From positions 90,983 to 154,982 of the forward strand of contig NZ_BOQL01000043.1 in assembly GCF_018332655.1 (NCBI RefSeq): DNA of 64,000 nt. The letters run 5' to 3'. Below, piece after piece: positions 39,727 to 48,994 of the stretch (positions are counted from its first letter, which is position 1; every line of letters starts with the position of its first letter). The position numbers were made by a program, and so were the translations under genes. This DNA is from Actinoplanes auranticolor. GTDB taxonomy: Bacteria; Actinomycetota; Actinomycetes; Mycobacteriales; Micromonosporaceae. The notes below the pieces were generated by a model, which saw only the letters and a list, made by a program, of their open reading frames with translations, ran no database searches and had not been told where the DNA came from.

Positions 39727-41052
39727 ATGGCTCGACCCAGGATCGTCATCGTGGGAGCCGGCTTCGCCGGTTTCCAGGCCGCCCGCACGCTGTCCAAGCT
39801 GTCCCGGGGCGCCGCCGAGATCGTCATCGTCAACCCCACCGACTACTTCCTCTACCTGCCGTTGCTGCCCGAGGTGGCCGCCGGGATCCTCGAGCCGCGG
39901 CGGGTCTCCGTCTCGCTGGCCGCCACCCTGCCCGGGGTCGAGGTCGTCCTGGGCGAGGTCGACGGCTTCGACTTCGACGCCCGTACCGTCTCCTACGCCG
40001 ACCCCGAGGGCGGCAAGGGCAGCCTCGGCTACCACCGGCTGGTCATCGCGGCCGGCAGCGTCAACAAGCTGCTCCCGGTGCCCGGGGTCACCGAGTACGC
40101 GCACGGCTTCCGCGGCATCCCGGAGGCGCTGTACCTGCGCGACCACATCACCCGGCAGATCGAGATGGCCGACACCACCACCGACGAGGCCGAGCGCGCG
40201 GCCCGGTCCACCTTCGTCGTGGTCGGCGCCGGCTACACCGGTACGGAGGTGGCGGCCCAGGGCGTGCTGTTCACCGAGGCGCTGACCAGGCGCCGCGACA
40301 GCCTCAGGGGACGGCCCCGCTGGTTGCTGATCGACACGGCCGACCGGGTGCTGCCCAGCCTGGACACCCGGCTCGCCACCGCCGCGGACCGGGTGCTGCG
40401 CGAGCGCGGCGTCGAGGTGCTGCTCAACAGCTCGGTCCACCAGGCGACGGGGAACGGCGTGCACCTCAGTGACGGCTCCTTCGTGCCCACCCGCTCACTG
40501 ATCTGGTGTGTCGGCGTACGCCCGGACCCGCTGGTCGCCGACATCGGTCTGCCGACCGCGCACGGCCGCCTGGTGGTCGACGAGTTCCTCAACGTGCCGG
40601 GGCATCCGGACGTCTACGCCTGCGGGGACGCCGCGGCCGTGCCCGACCTGACCCGGCCGGGCGAGATCACCGGGATGACCGCCCAGCACGCCACCCGGCA
40701 GGGCGCCACGGTCGCGAAGAACATCGCCGCCTCGTACGGTCGGGGCCGGCGCCGGGCGTACAAGCACCACGACCTCGGCTTCGTGGTGGACCTCGGTGGG
40801 CTGGACTCGGCGGCCAACCCGCTCGGCGTGCCGCTGTCCGGCTTCCCCGCCAAGGTCGTCACCCGCGGCTACCACCTGCTGTCGATGCCGGGCAACCGGG
40901 TGCGCGTCGCCGCGGACTGGCTGCTCGACGCCGTGCTGCCCAGGCAGGGCGTCCAGCTCGGACTGGTGGCGGCGGGCGCGGTGCCGCTGGACAGCGCCCT
41001 CCCGCAGGCGATGCCGGAGACGGGGGTCACCGCGGGGCCGGCACCGTCCTGA
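39727..41052 (+). CDS. type II NADH dehydrogenase-like FAD oxidoreductase
   Basis: The 441-residue flavoprotein has two Rossmann dinucleotide motifs: RIVIVGAGFAGFQAARTL for FAD at the N-terminus and FVVVGAGYTGTEVAAQG for NAD(P)H near residue 172. It also has the FAD motif VYACGDAAAVPDL and the quinone-side AQHATRQGATVAKNIAA. It probably passes electrons from NADH to quinone without pumping protons. The C-terminal ~90 residues (KHHDLGFVVDLGGLDSAANP, RGYHLLSMPGNRVRVAADWL) include an amphipathic membrane anchor. The start is fixed by the ribosome site GGAAGGA. Confidence 0.9.
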   Translation: MARPRIVIVGAGFAGFQAARTLSKLSRGAAEIVIVNPTDYFLYLPLLPEVAAGILEPRRVSVSLAATLPGVEVVLGEVDGFDFDARTVSYADPEGGKGSLGYHRLVIAAGSVNKLLPVPGVTEYAHGFRGIPEALYLRDHITRQIEMADTTTDEAERAARSTFVVVGAGYTGTEVAAQGVLFTEALTRRRDSLRGRPRWLLIDTADRVLPSLDTRLATAADRVLRERGVEVLLNSSVHQATGNGVHLSDGSFVPTRSLIWCVGVRPDPLVADIGLPTAHGRLVVDEFLNVPGHPDVYACGDAAAVPDLTRPGEITGMTAQHATRQGATVAKNIAASYGRGRRRAYKHHDLGFVVDLGGLDSAANPLGVPLSGFPAKVVTRGYHLLSMPGNRVRVAADWLLDAVLPRQGVQLGLVAAGAVPLDSALPQAMPETGVTAGPAPS

Positions 41053-41186
41053 CCGGGGTGCGAGTCGCGTCTCATTTCCCAGCTCAACGGGCATGTGGCG
41101 GGGTTGATCTCAGTAGGCTTTCGGCTCCCGGGTCGGTGCGTGACGGCGTTCCTGCCGACTCCGCGTACCGATGAGAGGACCGAACG

Positions 41187-42695
41187 ATGTCCGCTGCCGC
41201 AGAAGCGTCAGGCGTGCGGCCGGAGCACGCTCCCCAGCTGCATCCGCGGCGCTGGGCCGCGCTCGGCGTGATCGCCATCTCCCAGCTCATGGTGGTGCTC
41301 GACGCCACCATCGTGAACATCGCCCTGCCCAGTGCCCGGGTGGACCTGGGCATCACCGAGGCGGACCAGCAGTGGGTCGTCACGGCGTACACGCTGGCCT
41401 TCGGCGGCCTGCTGCTGCTGGGCGGCCGGATCGCCGACTACTGGGGCCGCAAGCGCACCTTCATGGTCGGTGCCGTCGGCTTCGCGGCCGCGTCCGCCAT
41501 CGGCGGTCTCGCCACCACCGGTCCGCTCCTGTTCGGCGCGCGGGCCCTGCAGGGCGTCTTCGGCGCCCTGCTCGCCCCGGCCTCCCTGGCCCTGCTCACG
41601 GTGCTCTTCACCGAGGCCCGGGAGCGGGCCAAGGCCTTCGCGGTCTACGGCGCCATCGCCGGCGGTGGCTCCGCGGTCGGCCTGCTGCTGGGCGGTGTGC
41701 TCACCGAGTACGCGAGCTGGCGCTGGTGCCTGCTGGTCAACATCCCGATCGCGCTGCTGGCCCTGGCGCTGGCGATCCCCCTGGTGCCGGAGAGCAAGGC
41801 CGACGGCGACACGTCCTACGACGTGCCCGGGACGATCGTCGTCACGCTGGGCCTGGCCTCGCTGGTCTACGGCTTCACCGAGGCGGCCAAGCCGGACAAG
41901 GGCTGGGACTCGGGCACCACCTTGGCGTTCATCGGCGCCGGCCTGCTGCTGCTGGTGATCTTCGTGCTGATCGAGCGGTCCAGCCGGAATCCGCTGCTCC
42001 CGCTGCGCATCGTGCTCGACCGCAACCGCGGTGGCGCCTATCTGACCTCGATGCTGGTCGGCGCGGGCCTGTTCGGCGCGTTCCTGTTCCTGACGCTCTA
42101 CCTGCAGAACGTGCTCGCCTACACCCCGCTGGAGGCGGGCTTCGCCTCGCTGCCGACGACGGTGGGTGTGCTGATCTCGGCCACCTTGGCGTCGAACCTG
42201 CTGCCCCGGATCGGTCCGAAGATCCTGATGCTGGTCGGCCCGGTGCTCGCCGCGGCCGGCATGATCTCGCTGCGCTTCATCGACCTGGACACGTCCTTCT
42301 GGGCCCACCTGATGCCGGCGCAGCTGCTGCTCGGCCTGGGTCTGGGTTTCACGTTCGTGCCGTTGTCGAGCCTCGCGCTGGTGGGGGTGCCGAGCCACGA
42401 CGCCGGTGCGGCCAGCGCGGCGCTGAACGCGACCCAGCAGGTCGGCGGGTCGCTCGGCACTGCCCTGCTGAACACGATCGCCACCAGTGCCATCTCGGCG
42501 TACGTGGCCGGTCAGCTCACCCCGGGCCAGCCGCCCTCGCAGCGGGTGCTGCTCGAAGCGCAGGTGGACGGCTACGCCGACGCGTTCACCTGGGCCGCCG
42601 GGCTGATCCTGCTCGCCGGCGTCATCACCGCACTCCTCATCAAGGTCGGCAAGGAGGACCTGCCGTCCGGCGAGGCCGCGGTCCACGTCGGCTGA
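41187..42695 (+). CDS. MFS transporter, DHA2 family
   Basis: The 502-residue, 14-helix exporter has VVLDATIVNIALPSARVDLG, MFS motif A (GGRIADYWGRKRTFMVG) near residue 77, and motif C-like GGGSAVGLLLGGVL followed by WCLLVNIPIAL. TAGGCT near 41116 could be the -10 box with a ~60-base leader. No adjoining regulator is obvious. It resembles the exporter at 689-2245 in family but not in close sequence. A GC hairpin follows. Substrate unknown. Confidence 0.92.
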   Translation: MSAAAEASGVRPEHAPQLHPRRWAALGVIAISQLMVVLDATIVNIALPSARVDLGITEADQQWVVTAYTLAFGGLLLLGGRIADYWGRKRTFMVGAVGFAAASAIGGLATTGPLLFGARALQGVFGALLAPASLALLTVLFTEARERAKAFAVYGAIAGGGSAVGLLLGGVLTEYASWRWCLLVNIPIALLALALAIPLVPESKADGDTSYDVPGTIVVTLGLASLVYGFTEAAKPDKGWDSGTTLAFIGAGLLLLVIFVLIERSSRNPLLPLRIVLDRNRGGAYLTSMLVGAGLFGAFLFLTLYLQNVLAYTPLEAGFASLPTTVGVLISATLASNLLPRIGPKILMLVGPVLAAAGMISLRFIDLDTSFWAHLMPAQLLLGLGLGFTFVPLSSLALVGVPSHDAGAASAALNATQQVGGSLGTALLNTIATSAISAYVAGQLTPGQPPSQRVLLEAQVDGYADAFTWAAGLILLAGVITALLIKVGKEDLPSGEAAVHVG

Positions 42696-42713
42696 TCGTC
42701 GTCCGGCACCACC

Positions 42714-42740
42714 CGCCCCGGCCCGCTCACGGCCGGGGCG
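42714..42740. terminator. GC hairpin after the second DHA2 exporter
   Basis: CGCCCCGGCC (42714-42723) pairs with GGCCGGGGCG (42731-42740) around a 7-base loop. No T-run follows, which is common for actinomycete terminators. Confidence 0.6.
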
Positions 42741-42844
42741 ATCGTGGTTACGGGGGGAAATTAGTCCGAAAAGTCACCATGACCGGCCGACCGTTGTAGG
42801 CGGTTGGGTGACCGGTCAAATGGTTCACAAGTAATAATTCGGAC

Positions 42845-43641
42845 ATGCGATCTCGTTCTCTCGTCGTCCCCGCGGTTCTCGCCGGCCTGCTCGCCGGCTC
42901 CGTGCCGGACGCGGCCTCGGCCCATGAGCAGGTCGGCACGCCCTCCGTCGCAGTGGCGGCGGCCCGTACCGCGGCAGTCGCGGCGACGGTGACCAGGGCG
43001 GCCACCGGGGGGACCCTGGTCGCGCGGTACGGCTTCAACGGCGGCCGCGCCACCTCGATCACCGACGAATCGGGCCACGGCCACACGCTGCGGCTGATCA
43101 CCGGCAACGGCGGCACGGTCAGCATCGTCCGGCACGGCCAGGGCCACGCCCTGCGCTTCCCGGCCAAGTGCACCGGCCAGAAGCGCTGCCCGCACGCCGC
43201 GCTGCAGAGCTCCAGCGCCGCCAGGCTCAACCCGGGCACCAGACCCATCTCGTACGGCGCCAAGGTGCTGTTGTCGCGCAGCCAGACCAGCAAGGGCCAG
43301 AACGTCGTGCAGAAGGGCTACTCCGCCACCAGCAGCCAGTACAAGCTGCAGGTGGACGGGGCCGCCGGCCGGGCCAGCTGTGTGCTCGTCGGCTCCCGGC
43401 CCGGGATCAAGCTGGTCACCAGCACCGTCTCGGTCGCCGACGGCACCTGGCACGCGGTCGAGTGCCGGCGCACGGCGACCGCGCTGACGGTGCTCGTGGA
43501 CGGTGCGGTGCGGGGCAACCGGGCGATCGCCGCCGGGCTGTCGGTCGCCAACGACCGCCCGCTGAGCATCGGCGGCAAGGGCGCCTACTCCGACAACGAC
43601 CAGTTCCAGGGCACTCTGGACGACGTCTGGGTGCGGATCGG

Positions 43642-43645
<4 letters not shown>
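42845..43645 (+). CDS. secreted LamG-fold (concanavalin-like) protein
   Basis: The 266-residue protein begins with a signal peptide (MRSRSLVVPAVLAGLLAGSV, cleavage near ASA-HE). The rest is a LamG/jellyroll lectin-like fold: VARYGFNGGRATSITDESGH, GAKVLLSRSQTSKGQNVVQK, DGTWHAVECRRTATALTVLV and FQGTLDDVWVRIG, with one pair of cysteines. It probably binds glycans outside the cell. It is convergent with a chitinase gene and shares a CTAG overlap of stop codons with it. A link to chitin binding is only suggested by proximity. Confidence 0.82.
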
Positions 43646-44844
<1,199 letters not shown>

Positions 44845-44878
44845 GCGGGCCTCCCCAGTCCCTCGCCGAGCCCCGAAC

Positions 44879-45355
44879 CTATCGCGACGGCGACGGCGAA
44901 GAGCCACCCGTTAACCCGATCGTGTACTCCTCGATCGTGTAACAGGCCTCGTCGTCCTCGGAGTCGCGGGACGGGTCGATCGTGATTCGGGTGGGGTGGG
45001 CGTCGCGGCTGTCCCGCTCGACCTCGACCACGTCGGCGCCCTCCCGGCGGGCCGTCTCCGCCTCGGCCTCCAGCTGCCGCAGCGTCGGGACCAGGTCGGC
45101 CATCCGCAGCATGAGCGCGCGGCGGGCGCTGTCGTCGAGACCCTCGGCGCGGACCACCTTGTCGTCCTGCACGGTCACCCGGAACCGGCCGATGAGCGCC
45201 CGCTCGCCGCACTGGGAGCTGAGGACGAAGCCGTACTTGGCCGGTGGGGTCCAGGCGGTGGCGGTCGGATCCGGCGTGACGCCGGCCTGCTGACCGGCAC
45301 ACCCGCCGGTCAGGGCGAGCACCACGAGGGCGGGCAGAACCGTCTTGACGCGCAC
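44879..45355 (-). CDS. DUF6174-type lipoprotein
   Basis: The 158-residue protein has a lipoprotein signal (VKTVLPALVVLALTGGCAGQ, lipobox TGGC). A DUF6174-like domain follows (KYGFVLSSQCGERALIGRFR, VTVQDDKVVRAEGLDDSARR, DAHPTRITIDPSRD, EACYTIEEYTIG). Function is unknown; the domain looks like a small periplasmic-type beta fold with a cysteine pair. GTG at 45355 has GGAGG 5 bases upstream, and TAGCGT at 45377-45382 on the minus strand gives a 14-base leader. It leads into the chitinase gene. Confidence 0.8.
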   Translation of the reverse strand: MRVKTVLPALVVLALTGGCAGQQAGVTPDPTATAWTPPAKYGFVLSSQCGERALIGRFRVTVQDDKVVRAEGLDDSARRALMLRMADLVPTLRQLEAEAETARREGADVVEVERDSRDAHPTRITIDPSRDSEDDEACYTIEEYTIGLTGGSSPSPSR

Positions 45356-45484
45356 AGGGTCCTCCACGGAAGTCGACGCTATCCGGTCCGACGGGCGGGC
45401 CGGGCGCCCGGTTCCGCCCGTTCGGGCGAGTGGCGTTCGCTACGCGGGCGGCCGGATCCGCACCCGTTGTGCGATCGTTTTCGG

Positions 45485-47626
45485 GTGGCCGTAAGCACAG
45501 GGAGCAGCCCACGGGATCCCGTGCCGGTTCCCGCTGCCCGCAACCGCCGGGCGGAACTGCGTGCCCTGTTCGCCTGGCCCCGGGTCATCGACCGGGCCCG
45601 CGCGGTCTTCCGCAGCGCACTCACCACCTTCGTCGTGCTCACCTTCACCCTGTGGCTGATGCCCGGGGTACGCAGCACCGACGTCGTCGACACCCTCGGC
45701 CTGGTGCTGCTGGTCGCGGCCGTCGGCGCGGTGCTGCGCCCGTTGCTGCTGGCCGGCGTCGTCGCGCTGGGCGGCTGGGGAGCGATGCTGCTCGGGGTCA
45801 CCGCCCAGGTCATCGTGATGGCGGTGGCCCTGGAGCTGGACCCGTCCAAGCGGCTCAGCGGCTGGCCCACAGTGGGCGTCGCGGCGCTGCTGGCGGTGGT
45901 CTGCGCGGCGATCCTGGACTGGATGGCCGACAGCGGCACCGAGGACACCTTCGTCAAGGAGGCCCGCCGGCTCATGCGCGGCATCCGGCGGCGGCAGGCC
46001 CGGCAGAACGGCGGCCGGCTGCTCACCCTGCGGCGGCCCGCGCCGGGCACCGAACCGGGCCTGCTGATAGTGCAGCTCGACGGGGTGAGCGAGCCCGTGC
46101 TGCGCTGGGCCGTCCGCGCCGGCAACCTGCCGACCATCGGGCGCTGGCTGCGCAGCGGCACGCACGCCATGCGCGGCTGGCACACCGGCCTGCCGTCGAC
46201 CACCCCCGCGGCGCAGGCCGGCATCCTGCACGGCGCCTCCCGGCAGATCCCGGCGTTCCGCTGGTACGAGAAGGCAACCGGCCGGTTGATGGTGTCGAAC
46301 CGTCCGCGCGACGCGGCGATCATCGAGCCGCGGCTCTCCGACGGCCGGGGGCTGCTGCGCGACGGCGGCGTCAGCATCGGCAACGCGTTCTCCGGCGACG
46401 CGGCGATCAGCCTGCTCACGGTCAGCCACGCCGCGCTGCCCGGCCGCTCGGCCCGGGGCTGGGCGGCGTTCATGGCCAGCCCGTTCGGCTTCACCCGGGC
46501 CTTGGTCCTCGGCGTCGGCGAGGTCTTCACCGAGCTGCACCAGGCCCGGCTGCAGCGCCGCCGTAACCTGCAGCCCCGGGTGAGCCGGTCCGGCGCGTTC
46601 CTGGCGCTGCGACCGGCTTCGATGCTGCTGCGCGACGTCAACGTGTCGCTGATCGCCGAGCAGATGGCCCGTGGCGCCCCGGCCGTCTACTGCGACCTGG
46701 TCGACTACGACGAGGTGGCCCACCACGCCGGCCCGGCCCGCCCCGAGTCGATGCGGCAGCTGGAGAGCCTGGACCGGATGCTCGGCGTGATCGAGCGGCT
46801 GGAGCCCGAAGCGGCCCGCGAGTATCAGATCGTCGTGCTCTCCGACCACGGCCAGAGCCAGGGCGCCACCTTCCGCCAGCGGCACGGCGAGACGCTGGAG
46901 CAGACGGTCGCCCGCTTCTCGGCGTGCCCGGCCGACGCGCCCTCGACCCCGGCCGAGTCCGAGGCCACCGCGGAGCCCGGCTTCCCGCCGTCGCCGATCG
47001 CGCCGCTGCTCGTCGTCTCGTCCGGCAACCTGGCCCTGGTCTACCTCACCCGGTATCCCCGCCGGGTCGACCGGGCCGCCATCGACCAGGAATATCCGCA
47101 GCTCATTCCCGGTCTGGCCGGGCACCCGGGGATCGGGCTGGTGATTGTGGACGACGGTGGGCCGGTCGTGATCGGCGCCGCCGGCAGTCACCGGCTCGCC
47201 GACGGCACGGTGCAGGGGGTGGACCCGCTGCTGCCGTACGGGCCGCACGCCCGCGAGGACCTGCTGCGGCACCAGGAGGCCGAGCACATCGGCGACCTGG
47301 TGCTGATCAGCTCGGTCGACCCGGTCACCGACGAGGTGGCGGCCTTCGAGGAGCTCGTCGGCTCGCACGGCGGGCTGGGTGGCTGGCAGACCGACGCGAT
47401 GCTCGTGCACCCGGCCGAGTGGCAGATCACCCAGGCCGATCTGGTGGGCCCGGACGCGGTGCACCGGCAGCTGGTCGAGTGGCTGGCGATGCTCGGCCTG
47501 CGCACCCGGACGGCGGCCCAGGACGAGCTCGTCGCCGGTGCCGCGCTCGAACTGGCCGACCTGGCCCCGCGTGGCGTGCAGCGCGACGGCGCGGCGGCGC
47601 GACTTTCACCCAGCCGCGACGGTTAA
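45485..47626 (+). CDS. membrane protein: phage-holin-like helices fused to an alkaline-phosphatase-type domain
   Basis: The 713-residue protein has about four N-terminal helices of the Phage_holin_4_2 type (ALTTFVVLTFTLWLMPGVRS, TLGLVLLVAAVGAVLRPLLL, WGAMLLGVTAQVIVMAVALE). A long phosphodiesterase/alkaline-phosphatase domain follows (GLLIVQLDGVSEPVLRWAVR, GLPSTTPAAQAGILHGASRQ, YCDLVDYDEVAHHAGPARPE, VVLSDHGQSQGATFRQRHGE). The Asp/Thr/His metal ligands appear conserved. It probably cleaves phosphate esters on lipids or wall polymers at the membrane face. GTG at 45485 is my choice; upstream codons look like antisense frame, and no clear ribosome site is seen. The secreted propeller gene follows closely. 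Confidence 0.82.
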   Translation: MAVSTGSSPRDPVPVPAARNRRAELRALFAWPRVIDRARAVFRSALTTFVVLTFTLWLMPGVRSTDVVDTLGLVLLVAAVGAVLRPLLLAGVVALGGWGAMLLGVTAQVIVMAVALELDPSKRLSGWPTVGVAALLAVVCAAILDWMADSGTEDTFVKEARRLMRGIRRRQARQNGGRLLTLRRPAPGTEPGLLIVQLDGVSEPVLRWAVRAGNLPTIGRWLRSGTHAMRGWHTGLPSTTPAAQAGILHGASRQIPAFRWYEKATGRLMVSNRPRDAAIIEPRLSDGRGLLRDGGVSIGNAFSGDAAISLLTVSHAALPGRSARGWAAFMASPFGFTRALVLGVGEVFTELHQARLQRRRNLQPRVSRSGAFLALRPASMLLRDVNVSLIAEQMARGAPAVYCDLVDYDEVAHHAGPARPESMRQLESLDRMLGVIERLEPEAAREYQIVVLSDHGQSQGATFRQRHGETLEQTVARFSACPADAPSTPAESEATAEPGFPPSPIAPLLVVSSGNLALVYLTRYPRRVDRAAIDQEYPQLIPGLAGHPGIGLVIVDDGGPVVIGAAGSHRLADGTVQGVDPLLPYGPHAREDLLRHQEAEHIGDLVLISSVDPVTDEVAAFEELVGSHGGLGGWQTDAMLVHPAEWQITQADLVGPDAVHRQLVEWLAMLGLRTRTAAQDELVAGAALELADLAPRGVQRDGAAARLSPSRDG

Positions 47627-47632
47627 GCCTTT

Positions 47633-48796
47633 GTGCGTTTCTTCCAGTTCGTACGCAGTTCGCTGCGTACCACCTCCCGTCGTCTACTGACCGTCGGCGC
47701 GGCTACCGCCGTCGTCATCGCCTCCGGGGCGGCCCCGGCGCGAGCGGTCAGCGCCAGCCCGGGCAAAGCCCCGCTGTTCAACGGCTCCGTGTACGCGATC
47801 GCCTATCGCGGCAGCACCGTGTACGTCGGCGGATCCTTCACCAGCGTCGGCTGGGGCGGGCGGACCTACGAACGGCAGCGGCTCGCGGCCTTCGACGCGT
47901 CCTCCGGCGCGCTGCTGAGCTGGTCACCGGCCGCCGACGCCACCGTCCGGGCGCTGGCGGTCACCGGCTCCTCGGTGTACGCCGGCGGCGACTTCCACCG
48001 GGTCTCCGGCGTGCGGCGCGACGCGCTGGCCCGGATCGACGCGACCTCGGGCGAGGTGGGCACGTTCTCGCACTCGGTGGCCGGGGCGCCGTACGCCCTC
48101 GCGGCCGGCAACGGCCGGCTGTACGTCGGCGGCAGCTTCACCTCCGTCGACGGCACGGCCCGGCACAACCTGGCCGCGTTCTCGCTGACCGGCGGTGGCC
48201 TGGACCGCGGCTGGCGGGCCGGCGCCGACGACTCGGTGCACGCCCTGACTCTGGCCGGCTCGCGGCTCTACGCCGGTGGCGCGTTCCACAAGGTCAACGG
48301 GGTGAGCGGCACGCTGCGCATCGCCGCCCTGTCGGCCACCAGCGGCGGCGTGTTCAGCGCCTTCCGGCCCAGCGCGCCGGCCCAGGTCAACGCGCTCGCC
48401 ACGGACGCGAACGGCGTCTACGCGGCCACCGGCGGCCAGGGTGGCAAGGTGCTCGCGTATTCCGCCGGCGGCGCGGTCCGCTGGGCCCGCACGTTCGACG
48501 GCGACACCGTGGCCGTCGCGGCGCTGGGCGGCGTCGTCTACGTGGGCGGGCACTTCGACCGGGCGTGCCTGACCAACCGCAACGGCAGCCAGGGGGCGTG
48601 CAGCGATGGCGCGGTGAACCGGGTCAAGCTGGCGGCGATCGACAGCCGGGGCGGCCTGACCCCGTGGGCCCCGCAGGCGAACGGGGTGATCGGCGTCCGT
48701 GCGCTGGCGGTGGACCGGCCGCAGAGCCGGATCGCGGCCGGCGGCGACTTCACGACCATCAACGGCCAGAACCGCAAACGCCTGACGTTCTTTTAG
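47633..48796 (+). CDS. secreted beta-propeller with VYVGGSFT repeats (DUF5122/delta-60 type)
   Basis: The 387-residue protein has a twin-basic signal region (SSLRTTSRRLLTVGAATAVV) cut near ARA-VS. Repeats follow: GSTVYVGGSFTSVGWGG, GSSVYAGGDFHRVSG, NGRLYVGGSFTSVDGT, GSRLYAGGAFHKVNG, GGVVYVGGHFDRA and AAGGDFTTINGQNRK. Each is a blade of the delta-60/DUF5122 propeller. These proteins sit outside the cell and may bind surfaces or glycans. The gene starts 6 bases after the phosphatase gene, so it is likely translated from the same transcript. Confidence 0.85.
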   Translation: MRFFQFVRSSLRTTSRRLLTVGAATAVVIASGAAPARAVSASPGKAPLFNGSVYAIAYRGSTVYVGGSFTSVGWGGRTYERQRLAAFDASSGALLSWSPAADATVRALAVTGSSVYAGGDFHRVSGVRRDALARIDATSGEVGTFSHSVAGAPYALAAGNGRLYVGGSFTSVDGTARHNLAAFSLTGGGLDRGWRAGADDSVHALTLAGSRLYAGGAFHKVNGVSGTLRIAALSATSGGVFSAFRPSAPAQVNALATDANGVYAATGGQGGKVLAYSAGGAVRWARTFDGDTVAVAALGGVVYVGGHFDRACLTNRNGSQGACSDGAVNRVKLAAIDSRGGLTPWAPQANGVIGVRALAVDRPQSRIAAGGDFTTINGQNRKRLTFF

Positions 48797-48804
48797 AGGT
48801 TGGG

Positions 48805-48839
48805 TTTGATGGCTGTGTTTGATGGCTGTGTTTGATGGC
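48805..48839 (+). repeat. 13-bp tandem repeat TTTGATGGCTGTG
   Basis: Two full copies (48805-48817 and 48818-48830) and nine bases of a third lie just after the propeller gene stop and before a long hairpin. Confidence 0.7.
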
Positions 48840-48856
48840 CTCGCTTCGCTCGGCGG

Positions 48857-48956
48857 GGATTGCGCCCCGGGAGGTCGTTGTCGAGGACACCAAAACAGAC
48901 CACGGCAGAAGGCGCCTAGTCTGTTTTGGCGCCCTCGACAACGACGGGCGCAATCC
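48857..48956. repeat. 100-nt hairpin of three 11-bp stems
   Basis: Three pairs of exact 11-base complements nest: GGATTGCGCCC (48857-48867) with GGGCGCAATCC (48946-48956), CGTTGTCGAGG (48876-48886) with CCTCGACAACG (48933-48943), and CCAAAACAGAC (48890-48900) with GTCTGTTTTGG (48919-48929). The loop is 18 bases. The size, and the A/T-richer core compared with the surroundings, suggest a MITE-like or REP-like element, or a long terminator. Confidence 0.7.
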
Positions 48957-48994
48957 GGGGTGGGTTGCGGTCGGGACAGTCGGGGGTGGTGGCG

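Noticed and set aside
42780..42818. TGACCGG...CCGGTCA inverted repeat upstream of the LamG gene
   Set aside because: The arms are short and 25 bases apart, with no nearby regulator. Such pairs are common by chance at this GC content.
44996..45484. In-frame extension upstream of the holin-phosphatase gene
   Set aside because: It is antisense to the DUF6174 lipoprotein gene, whose signal peptide and ribosome site are clear.
45485..45900. Prophage signal from holin-like helices
   Set aside because: The helices belong to a long chromosomal membrane phosphatase, and no other phage gene is present.
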